Below, in pieces: positions 1 to 8,789 of a stretch of DNA of 64,000 nt. Every line of letters begins with the position of its first letter. The first letter of the stretch is position 1. This DNA is from Actinoallomurus iriomotensis (lineage in GTDB: Bacteria; Actinomycetota; Actinomycetes; Streptosporangiales; Streptosporangiaceae): assembly GCF_030269445.1 (NCBI RefSeq), contig NZ_BSTJ01000011.1:248001-312000 (forward strand), read 5' to 3'. The notes below the pieces were generated by a model that was not told the DNA's origin, did no database searches, and saw only the letters and a program-made list of their open reading frames with translations. The translations under genes and the position numbers were made by a program.

Positions 1-176
1 TCGCACCGGTGCTGGTGCCGGTGACCGCCACCTGCTGGGTGCTGCTGATGGTCGGCGCGATGATCACCCACGGCCGGCGCGGCGAGCCGAATTTCGTGGT
101 CCTGAACCTGATCTACCTCCTGCTCGCGGCCTTCATCGCGTGGGGCCGCTTCGGCCCTGGATCCTTCACCGGCTGA
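1..176 (+). CDS. DoxX-like membrane protein, C-terminal end (partial)
   Basis: The reading frame beginning at base 3 is open from the window edge to a TGA at 174-176 and encodes the last 57 residues of a membrane protein. Two hydrophobic stretches flank a short basic turn (motif THGRRGE), and the protein ends AFIAWGRFGP followed by a short tail. This layout is typical of the final two helices of DoxX-like proteins. The start and most of the gene lie outside the window, so the function of this copy cannot be judged. A general membrane oxidoreductase-associated role is family knowledge, not something seen here. Confidence 0.7.
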   Translation, partial: APVLVPVTATCWVLLMVGAMITHGRRGEPNFVVLNLIYLLLAAFIAWGRFGPGSFTG

Positions 177-305
177 CAAGCGCGCCTTGCAATTTCGCTA
201 ATGGAATGCACTTCGCTATATTTTCATAAACTCTGTAGGGGTTCCGGTCCATCGCGTTAACTGGGCATACTGGCATTCCGCCAAAAAGGGTCCCGATCGG
301 AGACA

Positions 306-1601
306 GTGGTGGCGACCGTCATTCCCACCGCGCCGGGTCGGCTGCCGCTGCTCGGTCACCTGCCGTACTTGTTGCGCGCGCCGTTGCCGTTCATGCGGTC
401 GCTGCGCGCGCTCGGTGACGTCGTGGTCATCCACGTTGCCGGCAAGCCGATGTACGTGGTGAATGACTCAGAGCTTGTCCACCGGATTCTGGTCGCGGAC
501 GTGAGTCGTTTCGACAAGGGAGTCCAGTACGACAAACTCAAGGCGCTGCTCGGGAACGGGCTCTCGACGGCCACCGGGGTGGCGCACCGGGACCGGCGCC
601 GATTGATGCAGCCGGCGTTCCATCCGCAGCGCGTTGCCAGATATTCGACGCTGATGGGCGACCTCGCGTCATCGATGGTGGATGACTGGAAGGACGGCGA
701 GGTGATCGCCGTCGACGAGGCGATGCGGCGGCTGTCGCTCATGGTGGTGGTCGGCGCGATGTGCTCGGCGGAGTTGGGGGCCGACGCCGTCGCGGTGATC
801 CAGCGCGATCTGCCGGTCGTGTTGCGCGGCATTCCCTGGCGCGCGCTGTCGCCGATCGAGTCACTGGAGCGGCTGCCGCTGCCCTTCAACCGCAACTTCG
901 CCGCGGCCAACGCGAGGCTACGGCGCACGGTCGAAGAACTGATCGAGCGCTATCGAGCGGACGGCCTGGACCACAACGATCTGCTGTCCCTCCTGATGAG
1001 CGCGCACGACGCCCATACCGGAGCGGGGTTGGACGACGCCGCGATCCGCGACGAGGTCGTCAACCTGCTCTTCGCCGGTACCGAGACGACCGGGAACGCG
1101 CTGGCATGGGTGTGGCACGCGCTCGCGGCAAACCCTGACGTGGAGCATCTCCTGCACGAGGAGGTCGACGCGGGCGGGTCCGCGTACACGCGGAGAGTGA
1201 TCCGCGAAGCGCTCCGCCTCTACCCGCCGCCGTGGCTGATCACACGACGCGTCCGAGAACCGGTCTCGCTCGGCGGGTACGACCTGCCCGCCGGGGCTTC
1301 AGTGCTTTTCAGCCCGTACGCGACCCACCGTGATCCGGCGGTCTATCCCGACGCGGAGCGCTTCGACCCGGACCGTTGGTCGCCCGAGCGAGCCCGCGAG
1401 GTGCCCCGGCACGCGTACATGACGTTCGGCGGTGGCGCGCACAACTGCATCGGCGAGGGATTCGCCCTCCTGGAGATGACGACGGTGACGGCGACGATCG
1501 CCGCGCGCGTCCGGTTGCGACCGGTCGACCGCACGGTGGAGAAGGCGTCCGCGACGTTGATACCGAGCCGGCTTCGCATGCGGGTCGAGCGGAGAGAGTA
1601 A
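306..1601 (+). CDS. Cytochrome P450 (terpenoid-type monooxygenase)
   Basis: Heme-thiolate monooxygenase of 431 residues, normal for a soluble bacterial P450. The I-helix oxygen-activation motif FAGTETTGN lies near residue 256, the K-helix ExxR is E301-R304, and the heme loop FGGGAHNCIG (374-383) supplies the Cys381 ligand. The N-terminus (PGRLPLLGH, then a 'LLGNGL' segment) resembles pentalenene-oxygenase-like P450s, so a terpenoid substrate is inferred. The start is GTG 306, with GTG 309 as an alternative; GGAGA lies just upstream, and an AT-rich stretch at about 185-300 probably holds the promoter. It is followed at once by the SRPBCC gene, suggesting an operon. No ferredoxin or reductase gene is nearby. 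Confidence 0.93.
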   Translation: MVATVIPTAPGRLPLLGHLPYLLRAPLPFMRSLRALGDVVVIHVAGKPMYVVNDSELVHRILVADVSRFDKGVQYDKLKALLGNGLSTATGVAHRDRRRLMQPAFHPQRVARYSTLMGDLASSMVDDWKDGEVIAVDEAMRRLSLMVVVGAMCSAELGADAVAVIQRDLPVVLRGIPWRALSPIESLERLPLPFNRNFAAANARLRRTVEELIERYRADGLDHNDLLSLLMSAHDAHTGAGLDDAAIRDEVVNLLFAGTETTGNALAWVWHALAANPDVEHLLHEEVDAGGSAYTRRVIREALRLYPPPWLITRRVREPVSLGGYDLPAGASVLFSPYATHRDPAVYPDAERFDPDRWSPERAREVPRHAYMTFGGGAHNCIGEGFALLEMTTVTATIAARVRLRPVDRTVEKASATLIPSRLRMRVERRE

Positions 1602-1613
1602 GGCGGGTTGGCG

Positions 1614-2060
1614 ATGCGAACGCTGAAGCACATCGAACGGCTTCTTCTCGACGTGCCGATTGAGGATGCCTACGAGTTCATTTCCGATCCACGCAACGAT
1701 ATCAAGTGGTATCGCGGAGTCACGGGAGTGAGGCTCGTTTCAGAGGCCGACGACGTGTACGAGCAGAGCCTCACGATGTTGGGCCTTCGATACCGGGCGC
1801 GGATCCGGGTGAGTGACCCGCGGCCGCCGCATCGTGTCGTGCTTTCGTCGGTCGACTCGCGTATTCCTTTCACCGCGACGTACATCTTCGAGTCGGTGGC
1901 TCCCGGCCGCACCCGTTTCACGATGGATGCGACGGTTACCATCACGGGGGTCTTTCTTCCGCTCGGACCGCTTTTCATCCTTCTGCTTCGTCGCAGGGTG
2001 GGGAGAAACTTCATCCGGCTGGGACAGATCCTGGGAGCGGAAGAGAGTCAGACCGCGTAG
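1614..2060 (+). CDS. SRPBCC / polyketide-cyclase-like ligand-binding protein
   Basis: Small protein of about 148 residues with the START/Bet v1-type pattern: an N-terminal strand with RLLLDVP, a helix (EDAYEFISDPRNDIKWY), several beta strands, and a long C-terminal helix. Such proteins bind hydrophobic ligands or act as aromatase/cyclases. I chose ATG 1614 because AAGG lies ten bases upstream; TTG 1608 is possible and adds two residues. It starts 12 bases after the P450 stop, so the two are probably co-transcribed. Its last 13 bases overlap the end of the convergent gene. A role in shaping or carrying the P450 substrate is inferred from position only. Confidence 0.75.
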   Translation: MRTLKHIERLLLDVPIEDAYEFISDPRNDIKWYRGVTGVRLVSEADDVYEQSLTMLGLRYRARIRVSDPRPPHRVVLSSVDSRIPFTATYIFESVAPGRTRFTMDATVTITGVFLPLGPLFILLLRRRVGRNFIRLGQILGAEESQTA

Positions 2061-3376
2061 TCGCCGGATCCACCGTCGTAGTGGAGGGCGTACATCTTCT
2101 CGTGAAACAGAACGAACCTCTTGATGAGCGCCGTGATCCGCTGATCGCGTAGGCGAGTCTCTAGCTGGGCGAGATCGCCGACGAGTGCCCTCCTGTGCCG
2201 CGTGTACAGGGCGGTGAAGTAGGCCAGTGAGTCGGACAGCACGGCCAACCCGTCGTGGACGTCGTCCTGTGGGTTCAGCTCGCTCAGGCAGACATTGAAC
2301 TCACCGTGCTTCAGGTCCTTCCGGAAGCGGTTGAGGACCGGTTCGGCGTCCGAAGCACGGGTCAGCACCGCGAGCACATCCTCGCCGTCGGCGGGTGGAT
2401 GGCGCTCAGGCAGCTCTCGCAGGAATGCCCTCTGCTGCTCCCGCGTCATCCTCAGCAGGCGGGTGCCAAGGTCGTTCTGCAGGCGTACCAGCAACGCGGC
2501 GTTCGACATCGCTTCCAGCAGCGAGCCGTCCTCGACCGCACGGCGGTAGCCCATGTCCGTCCCGACCACTTCGCCGAGGACGGCCGTGAAGTAGCCGAGA
2601 GTCGGCACGACCAGAATTGTCTGGGCACCGAGGACGGCACGTTCCAGACGGGACAGGTGCCGGCTCTGCAGGATCCGGTTGACCGCCTGGTAGCGGTCGA
2701 TGGTGGTGTCGCGGACCAGCGGCTCCGTACAGGTGCCCCTGATCGCGGCGAGCACGTCGCGTCCACTTTCGACGTTGGCGACCAGCCCGAGCCAGACGGC
2801 GTGATCCAGTTCGTCGAGTGTGACCTCGCCGTGCGCCTCGGCGTAGTGCCGCGTGGCCGCGGTGTGACTGTCGGGGGCCAGGCTCTGCGCTGATCCGGAG
2901 AACACCGCCGCCGGGGTGCGGAGCCGGGCGAGCAACTCGGCCGCCGGCGTCGCGGACGGTGTACGAAGATCCGCGATCATGGTGTCGTTGAAGTCGATCA
3001 GCAGGTCCCGTTGCGCCGATGGGGCGCCGCGCCGGACACGGGCCAGGCCCAGGCCCAGATTGTCGGAGACGACCTCGAATACCTGGTAGAGGTTCACGGG
3101 GACGGCGTGGCGCAGCAGGATCGGCCAATCGGCGGCCTCGCCGAGGCCATCCAGCATCGCGGTGGTCATCACGGCCAGTTGGTTGAGCGCGATGATCCGG
3201 CAGAAGCCGTCTCTGTCCGGGTTTTCCGTGGTGAGGGCCCAGCCGTAGAAATCGCGGTATCCACTGGCCGGCATATAGCGGTTCAGGTCGCGGATCAGTG
3301 CATCCCGGATGGCATCGAGTGCCTGGCGCCGGCGGAGGTTCACATCAACCGTCGGCGCCTCGCCCATGGCGGTCAT
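2048..3376 (-). CDS. All-helical protein, possible divergent terpene synthase
   Basis: A 442-residue protein that appears almost wholly alpha-helical, with no signal peptide or membrane span. I do not recognise the family with certainty. It has RLQNDLGTRLLR (298-309), which resembles the class I terpene synthase NSE/DTE metal motif NDxxSxxxE but has Arg where Glu is expected. An acidic cluster DFNDTMIAD (128-136) lies upstream in roughly the place of a DDxxD motif. The length and the adjacent P450 and cyclase-like genes fit a terpenoid locus. The gene is convergent with the SRPBCC gene and overlaps it by 13 bases. ATG 3376 lacks a clear ribosome site, and ATG 3367 is an alternative. The coding call is firm but the function is only a hypothesis. 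Confidence 0.6.
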   Translation of the reverse strand: MTAMGEAPTVDVNLRRRQALDAIRDALIRDLNRYMPASGYRDFYGWALTTENPDRDGFCRIIALNQLAVMTTAMLDGLGEAADWPILLRHAVPVNLYQVFEVVSDNLGLGLARVRRGAPSAQRDLLIDFNDTMIADLRTPSATPAAELLARLRTPAAVFSGSAQSLAPDSHTAATRHYAEAHGEVTLDELDHAVWLGLVANVESGRDVLAAIRGTCTEPLVRDTTIDRYQAVNRILQSRHLSRLERAVLGAQTILVVPTLGYFTAVLGEVVGTDMGYRRAVEDGSLLEAMSNAALLVRLQNDLGTRLLRMTREQQRAFLRELPERHPPADGEDVLAVLTRASDAEPVLNRFRKDLKHGEFNVCLSELNPQDDVHDGLAVLSDSLAYFTALYTRHRRALVGDLAQLETRLRDQRITALIKRFVLFHEKMYALHYDGGSGDYAV

Positions 3377-3843
3377 CGGTGAGCCTGACCGCGGCGGACG
3401 TGGGTGAGGGCTCGCCTACGTGCTCGTTCGCGGGGAGCGATAGTGCGATGGTGCATGTCGACGACCAGAGGTGTTTTCGGGGGAAATTTCTCTAATGGGA
3501 GCCGATCTGCTCGTGTCGTGATGGTAGCAGGTTTTAGGCCGTCCAGTATGGATAATTCGGGCCGTCCGGCGTACCGGCGGCGCCTGCGGGTCAGGCGCGT
3601 CGCCCAGCGGCCGACCCCTCTGGACCGTGTCGATAGTGCGCGGCAGTTCCTTCTTGCCTCCTTGACGGAGGACATCGGCATCGTTTTGGCGTTCTGTAAT
3701 TCCGTAACGGACTTTTCGAAACAATTTAAACTGTTAGCTGGATAGGCCGACAGCCCGGCTATGATGCCGCGTAGTCGCAACCCCCGACGTGTCTGCAAAA
3801 CAGAAGAAAGTTCAGGGCCATCCACGCCAGACGGGCCGTTTGA
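3377..3843. other. Long intergenic region before the first CpnT-like gene
   Basis: This stretch of 467 bases holds no convincing gene. Open frames on both strands are short and of biased composition. From about 3470 to 3790 it is clearly AT-richer than its surroundings, including a run around 3715-3740 (TTTCGAAACAATTTAAACTG). That fits divergent promoters for the helical protein (left) and the CpnT-like protein (right). TTTCGAAA is an 8-base palindrome. No strong Shine-Dalgarno precedes ATG 3844. Confidence 0.5.
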
Positions 3844-6800
3844 ATGACCGCATCAACAGGGTTTGATGTCGCGCCTGAGCTGTGGGTGCGGGCGGGGCGT
3901 GGTGTCGATGAGACCTCCTCGCGGTTGGCCGACGGGGTGGATGCGTTCTGCCGGGCGGTGGGTGGGCAGCCGTTCGGTAGTGATGATCTGGGCCGTGGGC
4001 TGTTCGAGGGGTTCGTACGGCGCCGGGATGGACTGTTGAAGGACCTGCCTGCGGCGGTGAATCTGCTGCGCGGGATGGGCGCGGGGCTGGTCGATGCGGG
4101 CGGCCGGTACATCACGGCCGACGGAACGATCGTCGATGAGCTGGGCGGGCGACCAGGCGCGGTGCCGTCGCCGGGCCTGCCGCCGGGCACCGGTGTGTAC
4201 CGGCCGCAGCCGGTTCCTGATGGGTCGCCCTCCACGATCTCGCCGCCGGACATCTGGCTTCGGGCGGCATGGTTTTTCGAGACCGCCGGGCTGGGGTTCG
4301 CCTGGCCTGATGGCGACGTCGGCGGCGTGGGGGCCTTGCGGGATGCCGCGACGACGATGGCGGCAGTGGTCGATGAGGTGGCCTGCCTGGTCGCTGATCA
4401 TTCGTGTCGGGTGAGTGGTAGCGGGTCCGGAGCCGCCACCGATGCGTTCGATAAGGCCGCGCGGGTGGTGCACGGTGAGGGTGGCCTGCTGGCGGATTTG
4501 AAACAGCGCTGTGAGGAACTGGCGGCCTACTGCCTAAAAGGCATCGACGCGATCGTCAAGGCCCAGTGGCATTTTGTGGCCTCAGCGGTCTTCGTGGTGG
4601 GGTTGATGGTCGCGGTCAGCATGCTCGGCCCGCTCGTCGAGACCGGGCTGATAGCGGCGTTGGAGCTGATCCGGCGAGAAGGTGAGGCGCTGCGGATCAT
4701 CCTGCGACTATTGGTCAAGGCCGTGTTCGAAGCCGCGGTGGGCGCGGTGTTCTCCGGCGGACTCGATGTGATCGACCAGTTGTTCCGCACCGGTCACATC
4801 GAGTGGGGCGAGTTGGGCGGGGCGCTGGGGCAAGGCTTGATGGTGGGCGGGCTGATGGGCGGCGCCAAGGCGGGCCTGCCCGTACTGCTGCGCCGCGGAC
4901 CCGCACTGACCCGCCTGGCCAATGCCATGGAATCCCCCGGTTTCGTCGGCATAGTGTCCCGCTTCGCGGTCGGCTTGGGTGTTGGCACCGGCGCCGTCGC
5001 GGCCACCAGCAAGATGAGCGGGCACGGCTGGGACTGGGAACACGCCTTCGAGACCGGGTTCGGTATGGCCCTCATCGGCGCCGGCGGCGAAACCCTCACC
5101 CACGTCAGGGACGTCTTCCGCCTCGCCGGCCAGCCGCCCTCCCCCGTACAAGGCGACCACTTCATGTCAGACGCTGTCGCCGACGGCACAGACGCTGTCG
5201 CCGACGGCAGAACACCACAACCACCTCCCACGGCTGCGGCAGAGCATGGGCGCAACAGCCCAGATCGAACCTCCCGTTCCACGCCGGCTGAGACACACAC
5301 GCAGCCACCCGGCACCAACCCGGCCAACCCCGGCCACGCCGTCGACCCTGGGGAGGGCACCGTCCACGGCCAGCGGATCGCAACCGGCGGTGACCTGGAA
5401 AGTGTCCACGCCAACGGTGACGCTGCCATCGCCCCCGACATCGACGGCATTCAGGGCAGAGCACCCGCCCCTCCCGCGTCGGCCACCGGAGCGCAGCCTC
5501 AACCGCGGCTTGACGCGCCACCGGCAGACGGGCCGGCGGCAGGCCCCGCGACGTCCGCCCTCAGTTCCGTGCATACCGATCTCACCGATTCACCCCCGCC
5601 ACCCGGCCGGCGCGGCATCGCCGACATCATCAACTTCAAGCCTTCCGGCCTGCCCGACTCCCAGAGCCTCACCACGGGGCGGCCGGAGACAGGTCAGTCG
5701 GACGTCGTGGCCGCTCTCCCCGGTCACGGCCTTACGGAGGCGGCGGACGTCGGCGGCCGACACCAGCCACTGGACCAGCGACATGGTTCCGCCGAACCGC
5801 CGGCACCACCCGAAGTCGTCGGGGACTGGAGGGAACAGGCGGAACGTGACTTCTCCTGGATCCGGAAAGTTGATCCGGATATCCGGAGACTGCTCGACGA
5901 ACTTGACGCCATGACTCCTGAGACGAGGGAGCGGTGGCGGCACAGTGAGAACGCCCAGGAGGTATTGGACCTCATCCCGGAGGATGTGCGGAACAAACCG
6001 CAGAACCGGGTTCTGGTCGACGAGGCGGTCGCCGCGGGGGCGTTCCTGCTGGCGCATGTCGACGCCATTTATGGTCGGGCCGACAGTCCTCGAGTGCACG
6101 GCGGCACCCATCTGCCCGAGAGCGTGTACCTGTACCACAACGGCGATCACGCCCGGCAGGTGGCCAGGGACTCGCTGCGCTACATCAATGCGATACGGCG
6201 GCTGGCGCCCACCATTCATCCGTATTCGGATGTGAAGGTGATCGACAGCATGCTCTCAGGTTTCGGACACGACATCGTCCAGGCCCACGGCAGAGGACCA
6301 GACGAACGTATGGCCGCCGCGGTCACGGCCGCGGTCCTGGAACACCTCATGCCGCAGACCTATACCGAGGCGCGAGGGGACTACGCCGTCAACTCCGTCA
6401 AGGCGACCAGGTACAACGAACAGACCAAGGCCCAAGATGTCGATCCCGGCCGGGGCGACGCCCCGGGGCAGATCGCCACCAGCGTCGGCGACATCTGGCT
6501 CAACGACCCTGCCAGCGGCGAGGCGGGCGCCCGCCTCGCGGTTGAGGAAATGGCGAAATATGAACGACTCGGCCCGGAATTCATGCGAAGACTCCGCCAA
6601 GTCGGCCTCGACCCCGACACCGCGACCCCCATGGAACTGCTGAACGCCATCGAATCCGACCCGGTGCTGCGTTCCGTGTACGTCGACCACACCAAGGGGC
6701 AGGTGTGGTTCTACATCTACCAGCGGCCGACCGACGTAATCGTCCACGCCGAATTCCCCGGCCGAATGGACAACATCGTTGTGCACAAGATCCTGGTCCC

Positions 6801-6963
6801 GATGCTGGAGGACGGGCAGATCACTGTTCCTGAGTACTACATCCTCCTTCGCGAGTACGGCCAAGGAAGGGTGACGATCAACGACTTCACCGATCGTGTG
6901 CAGGAATATCGTGTCAACGGTCTCGACCTCTACATCAGTGAGCCTTCTCCGCCGAGCGGTTGA
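3844..6963 (+). CDS. CpnT-like giant protein with C-terminal HD-type phosphohydrolase domain (putative toxin)
   Basis: A 1039-residue modular protein. Residues 1-115 form a WXG100-like helical domain. Residues 145-240 form a second helical domain opening with WPDGD and containing RVSGSGSGAATDAF, as in CpnT-type N-terminal modules. Residues 240-400 are hydrophobic segments rich in Gly and Ala. Residues 430-660 are a Pro/Ala/Gly-rich linker that includes a tandem 21-bp repeat (5170-5211). The C-terminal 380 residues carry YHNGDHA (764-770), GHD (808-810) and Asp883 in SVGDIW, which is the H...HD...D pattern of metal-dependent HD hydrolases. The YHNxxHA form recalls cyclic-nucleotide phosphodiesterases. 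The N-terminal half is paralogous to the gene at 9671. No immunity gene follows; a convergent tetR begins 37 bases on. The delivery module is well supported, but the toxin role and substrate are inferred. Confidence 0.75.
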   Translation: MTASTGFDVAPELWVRAGRGVDETSSRLADGVDAFCRAVGGQPFGSDDLGRGLFEGFVRRRDGLLKDLPAAVNLLRGMGAGLVDAGGRYITADGTIVDELGGRPGAVPSPGLPPGTGVYRPQPVPDGSPSTISPPDIWLRAAWFFETAGLGFAWPDGDVGGVGALRDAATTMAAVVDEVACLVADHSCRVSGSGSGAATDAFDKAARVVHGEGGLLADLKQRCEELAAYCLKGIDAIVKAQWHFVASAVFVVGLMVAVSMLGPLVETGLIAALELIRREGEALRIILRLLVKAVFEAAVGAVFSGGLDVIDQLFRTGHIEWGELGGALGQGLMVGGLMGGAKAGLPVLLRRGPALTRLANAMESPGFVGIVSRFAVGLGVGTGAVAATSKMSGHGWDWEHAFETGFGMALIGAGGETLTHVRDVFRLAGQPPSPVQGDHFMSDAVADGTDAVADGRTPQPPPTAAAEHGRNSPDRTSRSTPAETHTQPPGTNPANPGHAVDPGEGTVHGQRIATGGDLESVHANGDAAIAPDIDGIQGRAPAPPASATGAQPQPRLDAPPADGPAAGPATSALSSVHTDLTDSPPPPGRRGIADIINFKPSGLPDSQSLTTGRPETGQSDVVAALPGHGLTEAADVGGRHQPLDQRHGSAEPPAPPEVVGDWREQAERDFSWIRKVDPDIRRLLDELDAMTPETRERWRHSENAQEVLDLIPEDVRNKPQNRVLVDEAVAAGAFLLAHVDAIYGRADSPRVHGGTHLPESVYLYHNGDHARQVARDSLRYINAIRRLAPTIHPYSDVKVIDSMLSGFGHDIVQAHGRGPDERMAAAVTAAVLEHLMPQTYTEARGDYAVNSVKATRYNEQTKAQDVDPGRGDAPGQIATSVGDIWLNDPASGEAGARLAVEEMAKYERLGPEFMRRLRQVGLDPDTATPMELLNAIESDPVLRSVYVDHTKGQVWFYIYQRPTDVIVHAEFPGRMDNIVVHKILVPMLEDGQITVPEYYILLREYGQGRVTINDFTDRVQEYRVNGLDLYISEPSPPSG
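5170..5211 (+). repeat. Two-copy 21-bp in-frame tandem repeat
   Basis: Two adjacent 21-base units (5170-5190 and 5191-5211) differ at a single base and encode a repeated DAVADG(T/R) heptapeptide at the start of the disordered linker of the CpnT-like/HD protein. It is a recent slippage duplication in the region joining the membrane module to the C-terminal domain. Confidence 0.85.
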
Positions 6964-7000
6964 TCTGTTGGTGCAACGGCTCGTCGCCACCGGCCACCCC

Positions 7001-7657
7001 TCACCCGTACGCCGGGGGAGGGGCGGATCCCGGGTGCGTCCGTCGCACGCCATTCGGCAGCCAGCACTCCAGTGCCGTGTCGGCGATTTCCTGGAGTTCG
7101 TCCCGGCCGAGGCCGCTGGCGGCCTGGACGGCGATGCCGAACGTCACCGTCATGACGTATCGGGCGAGCCGCCGGGGGTCGGCGTCGCGCGGCAGATCGC
7201 CCTCGTCGACGGCCCGCTGGAAACGCTCCTCAAGGCGTAGAGCCGAAGCGTTCCGCCACTCGACCAGCATGTCGTGCGCGGGCCGCCCCGCTTCGCTCGA
7301 CGCCAGCGCGACCTGCACGCCCAGGCATCCCGAAGGGCCGCCGGGGGGCGTCGTGGTCTGAACCGCTCCGCGGAGAATCGCCTCGACCACGCCTCGTGCG
7401 GTCGGCTCCTCCAGGGCGCGCGTCCCGTAGTCGGCCGGGCCCTCGGTGTAGCGCTCCAGGGCTTTGCGGAACAGCTCCTTCTTGTCGCCGAAGGCCGCGT
7501 ACAGGCTTGGCTTCGTGATGCCCATGGCCTTGGTCAGATCGGTGAGGCTGACGCCCTCGTATCCCCGTTCCCAGAACATCTGCATGGCGCGCTCGAGCGC
7601 CTCGTCGATATCGAACTCTCGAGGCCGACCCATGACGACGTTCCGCGAACCAGCCAT
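7001..7657 (-). CDS. TetR-family transcriptional regulator
   Basis: A 218-residue repressor. It has an N-terminal helix-turn-helix of the GRPREFD class, with AMQMFWERGYEGVSLTDL and a recognition helix around ITKPSLYAAFGDK, followed by a helical ligand-binding domain that contains the 'GPSGCLG' segment common in the LfrR/NemR-like branch. The start is ATG 7657; ATG 7633 (MGRPREF) is equally plausible. It is divergent from an SDR gene, and a perfect 13-bp inverted repeat sits between them, so it probably represses the SDR gene and itself. Its 3' end converges on the CpnT-like/HD gene with a 37-base gap. Confidence 0.93.
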   Translation of the reverse strand: MAGSRNVVMGRPREFDIDEALERAMQMFWERGYEGVSLTDLTKAMGITKPSLYAAFGDKKELFRKALERYTEGPADYGTRALEEPTARGVVEAILRGAVQTTTPPGGPSGCLGVQVALASSEAGRPAHDMLVEWRNASALRLEERFQRAVDEGDLPRDADPRRLARYVMTVTFGIAVQAASGLGRDELQEIADTALECWLPNGVRRTHPGSAPPPAYG

Positions 7658-7762
7658 GTGCGCAGCGTACTCCCGCCGTTCGCCCTACCTCGGCGTGTCG
7701 GTACCTGCTGTCGGTGGTCACCGAGGGCTGCGTGCGGCACGACCCGCATCGCCGCCGTGGGC

Positions 7763-7790
7763 GACTTCTATTCCGCTCGGAATAGAAGTC
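7763..7790. promoter_or_regulatory. TetR operator: perfect 13-bp inverted repeat
   Basis: GACTTCTATTCCG, two bases CT, then its exact reverse complement CGGAATAGAAGTC. It lies between the divergent tetR (start 7657) and SDR (start 7899) genes. Its length and symmetry fit binding of one or two TetR dimers. This is the only extended dyad in that gap. Confidence 0.8.
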
Positions 7791-7898
7791 CGGGGGTCGG
7801 GGTTCGCCCCTCTGCGGCAGCCGCCGCGACGAGGGCGCGGAAGCGTCGCACGTCATCAGCACCCAGTACCGCCCGATCCCGGGCGACAGAGAGGCATC

Positions 7899-8699
7899 AT
7901 GCCTGACACCGACCTGCGCGACATCGAAGCGCTCAACGCCCGTAAGTCCGACGGCATCGCTGTTGTCACCGGCGCCAGCCGCGGTATCGGGGCGGCCATC
8001 GCCAGCCGTCTCGGCGCCGACGGGTACACCGTCGCAGTTCACTACCGCCAGGACTCGACCGCCGCGGCCGACGTCGTCGAGAAGATCATCGCGGCCGGCG
8101 GCACGGCGTTCTCCTTCGCCGCCGACCTGGCCGAACCCGACACCGGCACCGCCTTCTGGGCTTCCTACGACGCGGCCGCGGGCGCGCTGCGCGACGTGCC
8201 CGTGCGGGTGCTGGTGAACAACGCTGGGATCGTCGTGAACGGCGTCATCGAGGAGACCGCCGCCGAGGACTTCATCCGCCAGCAGCAGATCAACACCACC
8301 GCGCCGTTCCTGATCATCAAGTCCGCCCTGCCACGCCTGGCCGACGGCGGACGCGTGGTGAACGTCTCCTCAGGCGCCACCCGCGTCCCTATCCCCGGCA
8401 TCATCGGATACACCATGACCAAGGGAGCCCTCGAAGCTCTCACACTCCCGCTCGCCCAGCACCTCGGCCCACGCGGCATCACCGTCAACGCCGTCCGCCC
8501 CGGCACTACAGACACCGACATGAACGCCGACTGGTTGCGCGGCAACTCCGAGGCCATGGCCACCATCGTCGCGAAGAGCGCCCTCGGCCGCGTCGGCGAA
8601 CCCGCCGACATCGCCGACGTCGTCGCTCTTCTCGCCTCCCACGACGCCCGGTGGATCACGGGCCAGATCATCGACGCCACCGGCGGCGAGCGCCTGTAG
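7899..8699 (+). CDS. SDR-family NAD(P)-dependent oxidoreductase
   Basis: A 266-residue classical short-chain dehydrogenase. It has the cofactor motif TGASRGIG (near 24-31), the structural NNAG, the catalytic Ser in NVSSGATR and the YTMTK active-site pair, and ends in the usual 'ITGQIIDATGG' stretch. These enzymes reduce or oxidise carbonyl/alcohol groups with NAD(P)H. I set the start at ATG 7899, preceded by AGAGAGG; the frame is open far upstream but is not coding there. It is divergent from tetR across a strong operator and is followed by a hairpin terminator at 8721, so it is probably a single-gene transcript induced when the TetR ligand is present. Confidence 0.92.
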   Translation: MPDTDLRDIEALNARKSDGIAVVTGASRGIGAAIASRLGADGYTVAVHYRQDSTAAADVVEKIIAAGGTAFSFAADLAEPDTGTAFWASYDAAAGALRDVPVRVLVNNAGIVVNGVIEETAAEDFIRQQQINTTAPFLIIKSALPRLADGGRVVNVSSGATRVPIPGIIGYTMTKGALEALTLPLAQHLGPRGITVNAVRPGTTDTDMNADWLRGNSEAMATIVAKSALGRVGEPADIADVVALLASHDARWITGQIIDATGGERL

Positions 8700-8720
8700 G
8701 CGACACAGTCGACACTCGAC

Positions 8721-8745
8721 AGAGCCCGGCCGTCGGCCGGGCTCT
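8721..8745 (+). terminator. Hairpin after the SDR gene
   Basis: AGAGCCCGGCC, loop GTC, then the exact complement GGCCGGGCTCT: an 11-bp GC-rich stem 21 bases after the SDR stop. There is no U-tract, as is common in actinomycetes. It could also serve the convergent hydrolase remnant. Confidence 0.75.
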
Positions 8746-8789
8746 CGGAGGTGCGGTGACCTCGGGTGGGGCCGCGTGCGCGGAGGGGT

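Noticed and set aside
3373-3825. Open frames on both strands in the gap before the first CpnT-like gene
   Set aside because: Composition is Arg/Ser/Thr-rich without conserved motifs. The region is AT-rich like a promoter, and no ribosome sites were found.
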